Under the pieces are notes generated by a model that worked only from the letters and a program-made list of their open reading frames with translations, made no database searches and was not told where the DNA came from. Shown piece after piece: positions 58,817 to 64,000 of a stretch of 64,000 bases of DNA (the stretch's first letter is position 1; every line of letters starts with the position of its first letter). Origin of the DNA: Plazaster borealis (Eukaryota > Echinodermata > Asteroidea > Forcipulatida > Labidiasteridae); NCBI GenBank assembly GCA_021014325.1, contig CM037472.1, positions 36,852,234 to 36,916,233 on the forward strand. Reading direction: 5' to 3'. A program made the translations under genes and the position numbers.

Positions 58817-58945
58817 CTGGATTTAGGAGAGAGAAAAAAAGTTTGCTTTTTAACATAATGGTTTATTGTGTTAGCTATGGTTTGGAAAAGGGTGTCAAAT
58901 ATTTTGTCGTGAGTTTAACATTGAGGCGTCTGAATCGCTCACTTA

Positions 58946-59304
58946 AAGCAAATGTACAACATTGGTAATTGTCAATGACCAGTAGGCCTATCCACTTGCT
59001 GTGACCCAACATATACATGAAATAACAAACCTGTGAAAGTGTCAGCTAAATCGGTCGTCGGAGTCATGAGAAAACAGTGAAAAACCCCATTGTATATTTT
59101 CACTGTTTTCAAACATCAGATTTTATCACCAGTGATAAACACTAATTGTTTTACTAATTTCCTAAAAACTATAGCATTTCAAGCAAAACTATTTCAAGGG
59201 AAGTTTTCCACCACTTGACCATCTTTATACCATGTAAATTATGTAATTGCAAATCTGTGAACATTTATATTTTCAACCTTACCAATGTTGTACACACCCT
59301 TTAA
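58946..59304 (+). repeat. Inverted-repeat element, ~360 bp
   Basis: TTAAAGCAAATGTACAACAT at the left and ATGTTGTACACACCCTTTAA at the right. The interior has TCAGCTAAATCGGTCGTCGG. Relatives are at 150 and 49,512. Confidence 0.8.
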
Positions 59305-59886
59305 GGCTACATAATGTTAGGCCTAACAAATGAAAACATTAGGTCTAAAAGATGCCCCGTAGGCCTACCGCCTACTCAATGCTAGCCATTGTACCAGTAG
59401 GCCTAATTGTTATTGCCCATCACATACATTGAATTTTCCACGCCTATAAATACTATTGATCTTCGGCCTTACCCGTTAAAACGGCTTTTGTGAGTCACAG
59501 GGTGTATTCCAACTTATCATCTAAACACACAGCAGTCAAATACTTTCTTAACGTCTGTCTAAACCCTCAAACTACAAATTCAAGCTCATCTTTTATCAAG
59601 CTTCTCCCCGAAACAACAGATATCAACACGTTGAATGTCACAAAAGAACCAGCAGTTGCTAACGGGTTGAATCTATGGAAGATTTTCTTTCGGGTCTGAA
59701 ATTTTGTTTTAAATTCTGCCTTTGTTTGCATGGATATTAGACATCTATTTGGTGGGATTTTGAAGACACTTTGTCTCAGTTGATTATGGCATCGAAAGAC
59801 TAAGCCTTAGCCTGTTAATATAAAAACTTAAATGAGAAAAAAGAATTAGCTGTTTCAAAAAACTGCTTACCAACCAAAAGGTGCAA

Positions 59887-60008
59887 AAGCCTTTTTGAGA
59901 TATGGCGGACACAATGCTACAACACTATAAGGTTTGGGTGAATTTGTGTGTATACACCCAAACCAAACAGTACACTCCTATCACGTCCGCCATACCTCAA
60001 AAAGGCTT
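59887..60008. repeat. Short palindromic element, family E
   Basis: AAGCCTTTTTGAGATATGGC and GCCATACCTCAAAAAGGCTT are perfect inverted ends apart from one base. It is the best-preserved copy. Confidence 0.88.
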
Positions 60009-60030
60009 CTAATAAATGCAAAAAATAGTT

Positions 60031-60110
60031 AATGACCTGACGTTTCGACCCTTGCAGAGTCTCTTTCGAGAAAGACTCTGCTATAGGGTTTAAACGTCAG
60101 GCCATTGACT
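60031..60110. repeat. 80-bp palindrome with GAAACGTC arms
   Basis: AATGACCTGACGTTTCGACC at the left and GTTTAAACGTCAGGCCATTG at the right, with an inner hairpin GCAGAGTCT/AGACTCTGC. The GAAACGTC piece resembles the 3' core of the hammerhead motif at 21.4 kb, but CUGANGA is absent. Confidence 0.7.
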
Positions 60111-62218
60111 ATACAATTTAAAGTGCCTAATTCTCTTGCGTGCACAATCACACTTCATTTATAATACAACATTTCTTAATAGCCTCACATTTCGATCCAA
60201 GCTTTTTTTCCTGTGGGAAAAAAAAGAATGGGCAAAAAAAAGAAGAAGACACTTTCAGTTTTCGCCGACTTATTTACCCTGTTACCATCCTTTGTACCAT
60301 CATTATTGTTTAATGAGGTCAGGAAAAAGACTTCGTAGCCTCCATTTTAGGCAAATCGCTATCTCAATTCCTTTGTTCCATTCATTGTTAGAGTTGTTAA
60401 TGATTTCAGTTGATCGTTTCTCTCATCATGAGGCTGGGGGTGGGGCTTGCGACTGGGCAGCGTGAGTGTGTTGTTTTTGATCTGGGTGTTACTTCTCAAT
60501 GTACTTTTATCAGTTTTTCAATAAATGTTTTAAGTTTTTCGTGTTTCCAATCACGATGTTTGTTGGGAGGGAATGCGAAGCTGTGATCTAAGGTGTTTTA
60601 CTCTTGCCAATGTTCTCTACATGTTGTACTGCACTGGTATTTTTAATGTTTTCTAAAAATAAAAAAATATCGTTGTTGTCTAAACTCCCTTTTCTATATT
60701 TCTTAATTTGACTGTCCTGTTCTGGAGCTTTAATCAATTTTAGACATGTAAATTTTCCATTTTAATCTTTTTAAAGAGTAGACTACAAGAAATGAATGAA
60801 TGATTGAATATTCATTGTTAGAGAAAACGTAACAATGTTGATCATTGTTTTCCACAATGGTCCGAAACTACTGTATATTAAGATCTTGTTAGATCGTTTT
60901 ATGTCAGTGAGCGTTATACATGCATGTAAAATCCATCATAATGCTCAGAGCCCACGATCGGTTTACAAGCAGATACATAATTTAATACTGAATCTATAAT
61001 GTGAGAACAAAAAGGGTGGAAAACGGAACTGCACGGGAAATTGTGACAGGTGTTTTTCAGAATTAAAGCTGACCACACACATTGTGCAATAACACCCAGT
61101 TAAGGAAAGAAAGGGTATTCATTGACATAATGTATTATATAAGAGCGCATAATAATAGTTGGGATTTCTGTATAATGTCCGTTTGCGCCTTGGAAACAAT
61201 TAGGGTAAAAATATACTGAACTATGTGTTAAAATATAGTTCTACATTTTATATCATCTTTAGAAAGCAAGTCGCTAGATGCATGATCTGAAATATATATA
61301 AAAATATGCGTGGAAATGAAATACTTCCCCTTGAAGTAAGATGGAGAACTTAACTTGAAAAAACACATATTTAACCGTTATATTTGTTTATTATTTGTAT
61401 ATGTTTGATTCGTTTTGTCAAATCATTTCAATTAATTTGGGGTTTTTCGATGTGTCTTTTTTTCGATAGTTAATAATCTGAACTCGGTTTGCTAAGAATG
61501 AATACGACCGCCACTTTTTAACTTCTTTTGACCGAAATCATAATCTAATAAGATACAGTTTGGGGTAATAATGAGTTTTAAAAATACATCTTTATAATGT
61601 GTAATCAGAGTCTATTTGAGTTGACTTCATGATCGTGGAAACAGAAGCCTATTTTTTTAATAGGTTGGTGTATAAATTATGTAAATATTCCTCTATGTAA
61701 ATTTAATCCAAGTATATTAATTTGTGTTTTACACATACATCGATGTGTGTTATTAAAGCACTGTGTATACTTATAGTAGGCCCTACTTCCCAGAGTCATG
61801 TGAAAAAAAATATCAACAAGCATATTACTGGAAATTCATATATTACTCAGGTGGGATTCGTAGCACGACCTTTGCCATTGTAGAGCAGATGTCTTACCAC
61901 TAGACTACCGAGGTTGCCCAATAGGCAATAGCTATAAGAGACAGTTCAAAGCCTTTATTTTAGCAGCGGGTACCGCAATAATGTTAACATATAACAATCC
62001 AAGCCCAAGTTGTTGGGCATCTTTTTTTTAATAGCACGGTCAATTGATGAATTCCTTAAATTCTCAAGTTTCGATTAAAACTCCATTGAAGCATTTATTT
62101 TAGATACCTCTTCCAGTTAGAACAGCCATTTTGAAACTTCGATACACCCTACTTCTGTACCAATATCAAGCACTATACACAAATCAAAATTATAAACGTA
62201 ACAACAATAATCTCTCAC
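60111..62218. other. Intron/intergenic stretch without a supported gene
   Basis: AT-rich. Near 61,735-61,920 there is a single-arm relative of the 27.9-kb inverted repeat (ACATCGATGTGTG, CCCAGAGTCATGTGAAAAAA) followed by a minus-strand tRNA-like sequence (GGGATTCGTAGCACGACCTT, CTTACCACTAGACTACCGAG). A 109-codon plus-strand frame at 60,136 has no family resemblance. Confidence 0.5.
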
Positions 62219-62300
62219 CTGTGTTTCCAACTACGAATTCCTGTATTATAGTTCCAAAGATGTCGATATCTGACGTACGGTAGTTGTATAAAGTTAGTTC
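62219..62300 (-). other. Candidate non-coding first exon of the EGF/SEA gene
   Basis: A strong donor AACACAG|GTGAGA ends at 62,219 on the gene strand, and exon 1 needs an upstream 5' exon. The start of this exon is unknown. A TTTATA sequence at about 62,288 could serve as a promoter element or lie within the exon. Confidence 0.35.
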
Positions 62301-62682
62301 GTGATCAGACCAGCTGATTACATGTGTTCGTTCTACTGGGAATATTTCAAAATAATGATTCTCTAACTCGTACTCCTTGAAATTGCGTAAATACTTCGTC
62401 AGTAAAAATGAGACACCCTGTTATGAGCAACTCGATGAATCATATTGTGTGCAAATCAAACAAATGGAGTACGATCGTACTCAGACACAAAGAATGCATT
62501 GGTATGTACTTTTGCTTTCACGGGCCAGTGGTCTTTGCGGTATAACAAAGACGATTGTGTTTTGCATATCAATGCCCCCGTGTGGGCAAACTGTATTCTT
62601 GGATCGACCATGTGGGGGTAACAAAAGAGGTCTCCCAAATATGGTGTGTGGGTGACAAGCTTTTCGGCCGCACCTGAAAGTA

Positions 62683-62690
62683 TGACGTCA
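62683..62690. promoter_or_regulatory. Perfect CRE palindrome TGACGTCA
   Basis: TGACGTCA lies about 460 bp upstream of the candidate 5' exon end, a plausible promoter distance. This is a consensus match only. Confidence 0.3.
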
Positions 62691-62699
62691 CTCCAAGGT

Positions 62700-63725
62700 T
62701 GTACTGGCAGTAAGATGGATTCATCTGGTGAATGTAAACACGCTACATGCAAAATACATTTTCTATAACAATGGAGCTGTAAGAAACGTCATTTATTTAA
62801 TTTATCCGTTGATGCCGCTGTCAAAAGACTGACTTCAGACATTACTGGGCTGTGACAGCAGTAATGGGGGAAAACACATAATCCAGAAGTGGGGCGGTTG
62901 CTTGACGAAGATGCAACTTGTAGCCATTTACGGTGTAGTCGCGTAACTGTGTTGATGATGCAACGTTTATGATGACCCTAGGATTTTTTCACAGTCACAG
63001 AGATGAGATGGAATGTATGCCATTTCCTTCACTGCGTTTTCCATGTTTTCTCTTTTTTTCTCTTTGTTTCTTCTTCTTTGTTTTACTTTCCTTTTCTTTT
63101 CTTGGGGGGGGGGTGGGTGAGGCTGGAGGTGAGAACAGGTCATGGTGGGGGGGGGTTACAAAGGGGCCTTGATTCGCCCTTGGCACTGGCCCGGTCAAGG
63201 ATAGAAAAATAGACTTGTATAAAGAAATTATATTCGTTTTGACTTACAACTGGGAAGGGCTATTTTTGTGGTTGACATCCTTTTAAATTTATTAATAACA
63301 TCCCCCAATGTTTCAACGAGCCAAATATCAATCTACCCATAACACCCACTAAAATAAGTTTATTAATAACATAAGGAAGTACTTCTTCAGTCAGCGAGTA
63401 GTCGACAGTTGTAAACTGGGCTCCCTGGAAGCGCTGTTGTTAAATTCCAATTAAAGAGGCATGGCCAGATTTTTGCTCGATTATTTTTGTTTTACAATTT
63501 CTTTGTTATTGGAAAATATGAAATTATGATAATCAATTATTTTGCCAAACTAATTGTTGCATTCAGTAACTTGTATAATTTTTTTCTGGTAGTTTTAATA
63601 ACAAATGTTGATTGTAATCTGAAATGATGACAACTCTGTAAAATATTTGCTACCCGCAGATGTATATCAAACCCATCCTCGTTTGAACAAAAATATATTT
63701 GTGCTGACAAAATAAGCGGTAAAAC
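62700..63725. other. No gene recognised
   Basis: It contains T/C-rich and G-rich low-complexity DNA at 63,045-63,155 and otherwise unremarkable sequence. Confidence 0.5.
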
Positions 63726-63798
63726 AAATGCGAGCACGATTCGAACCCTCAATCTTCCGATCCGAAGTCGGACGCCTTATCCATTAGGCCAACCGGCC
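63726..63798 (-). pseudogene. Degenerate tRNA-Arg(TCG)-like sequence
   Basis: The 5' two-thirds match a metazoan tRNA-Arg with anticodon TCG: D-arm GGCCTAATGGATAAGGC and anticodon arm TCCGA-CTTCGGA-TCGGA (fully paired). The T-loop GGTTCGAATC is present, but the T-stem (GAGGG against CGTGC) and the acceptor stem (GGCCGGT against TCGCATT) do not pair. It is probably a pseudogene or SINE head. Confidence 0.6.
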
Positions 63799-64000
63799 TG
63801 CGTAATTATAGTATTGAACACAAATCTAAGACAAAAACTGAGCTGTGGTATGGTGAGTTTTACGGACAAAATTTGATAAAAAGCGAAAAAGATGACACTC
63901 AGATCTACTCAGATCCCATACCCCATCTTCAAAACCAGTTGGGTTGATAATGGTCAAATAAGCTCCCAAACCCTGCTACAAATAACTCTTCTCTTCATGA

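Noticed and set aside
57856..58186. Plus-strand frames rich in Pro/Ser and Phe
   Set aside because: They are translations of the pyrimidine-rich middle of an inverted-repeat element.
60031..60110. Third hammerhead ribozyme
   Set aside because: GAAACGTC is present, but no CUGANGA lies at the required distance on either strand.
60136..60465. 109-codon plus-strand frame
   Set aside because: No family resemblance. It is rich in basic and aromatic residues, as expected from AT-rich chance frames.
62377..62752. Overlapping frames of ~92 and 98 codons on opposite strands
   Set aside because: Neither shows a domain or a linked exon. At most this is promoter-proximal DNA.
1..64000. CRISPR array, operon or prophage
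   Set aside because: The repeats are dispersed or simple tandem types, genes are split by introns, and no prokaryotic signals are present.

Overview
The window looks like intron-rich animal nuclear DNA, most likely from an echinoderm or a close marine deuterostome relative. The evidence is long introns with GT/AG borders, tRNA-derived SINEs, L2/CR1-like LINEs (one with a 2A-like motif of the kind reported in sea urchin LINEs) and hundreds of bases of short inverted-repeat transposons in nearly every intron. I cannot name the species, and no prokaryotic features are present.

The dominant feature is one minus-strand gene covering about 13.2 to 62.2 kb. I assembled it by eye from splice sites and codon phase into 35 coding exons of about 1,214 codons. 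The order is a signal peptide (58.8 kb), 19 EGF-like domains with one exon each (57.3 to 25.4 kb, all phase 1-1), a Thr/Pro linker, four short von Willebrand C-like half-domains each split over two exons (24.6 to 19.3 kb), a candidate 7-nt microexon, a SEA domain with a G-S-I-K-V cleavage-type site (17.2 to 15.6 kb), a transmembrane helix (14.8 kb), a basic juxtamembrane exon (14.0 kb) and one or more candidate tail exons (13.3 to 12.7 kb). It predicts a type I cell-surface protein with many Notch-type glycosylation motifs. Two further EGF exons (51.4 and 28.6 kb) are frameshifted relics. I could not match the gene to a named family, so no symbol is given.

At the left end (4.1 to 4.9 kb, minus strand) is a homeodomain exon of unassigned class with WFQNKR in its recognition helix. 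Between 5 and 13 kb there is AT-rich DNA and repeats.

The introns hold a frameshifted LINE with endonuclease and reverse transcriptase (29.3 to 32.7 kb), several truncated LINE 3' ends, at least three tRNA-derived SINE families, and several inverted-repeat element families (about 380, 250, 190 and 120 bp). Two minus-strand sequences have a complete hammerhead-ribozyme core. Two tandem-repeat arrays have copied a splice site of the receptor gene: the donor of EGF exon 14 at 40 kb and the acceptor of the juxtamembrane exon at 14 kb. The right end (59 to 64 kb) holds the likely 5' untranslated exon, repeats and a degenerate tRNA-Arg-like sequence.
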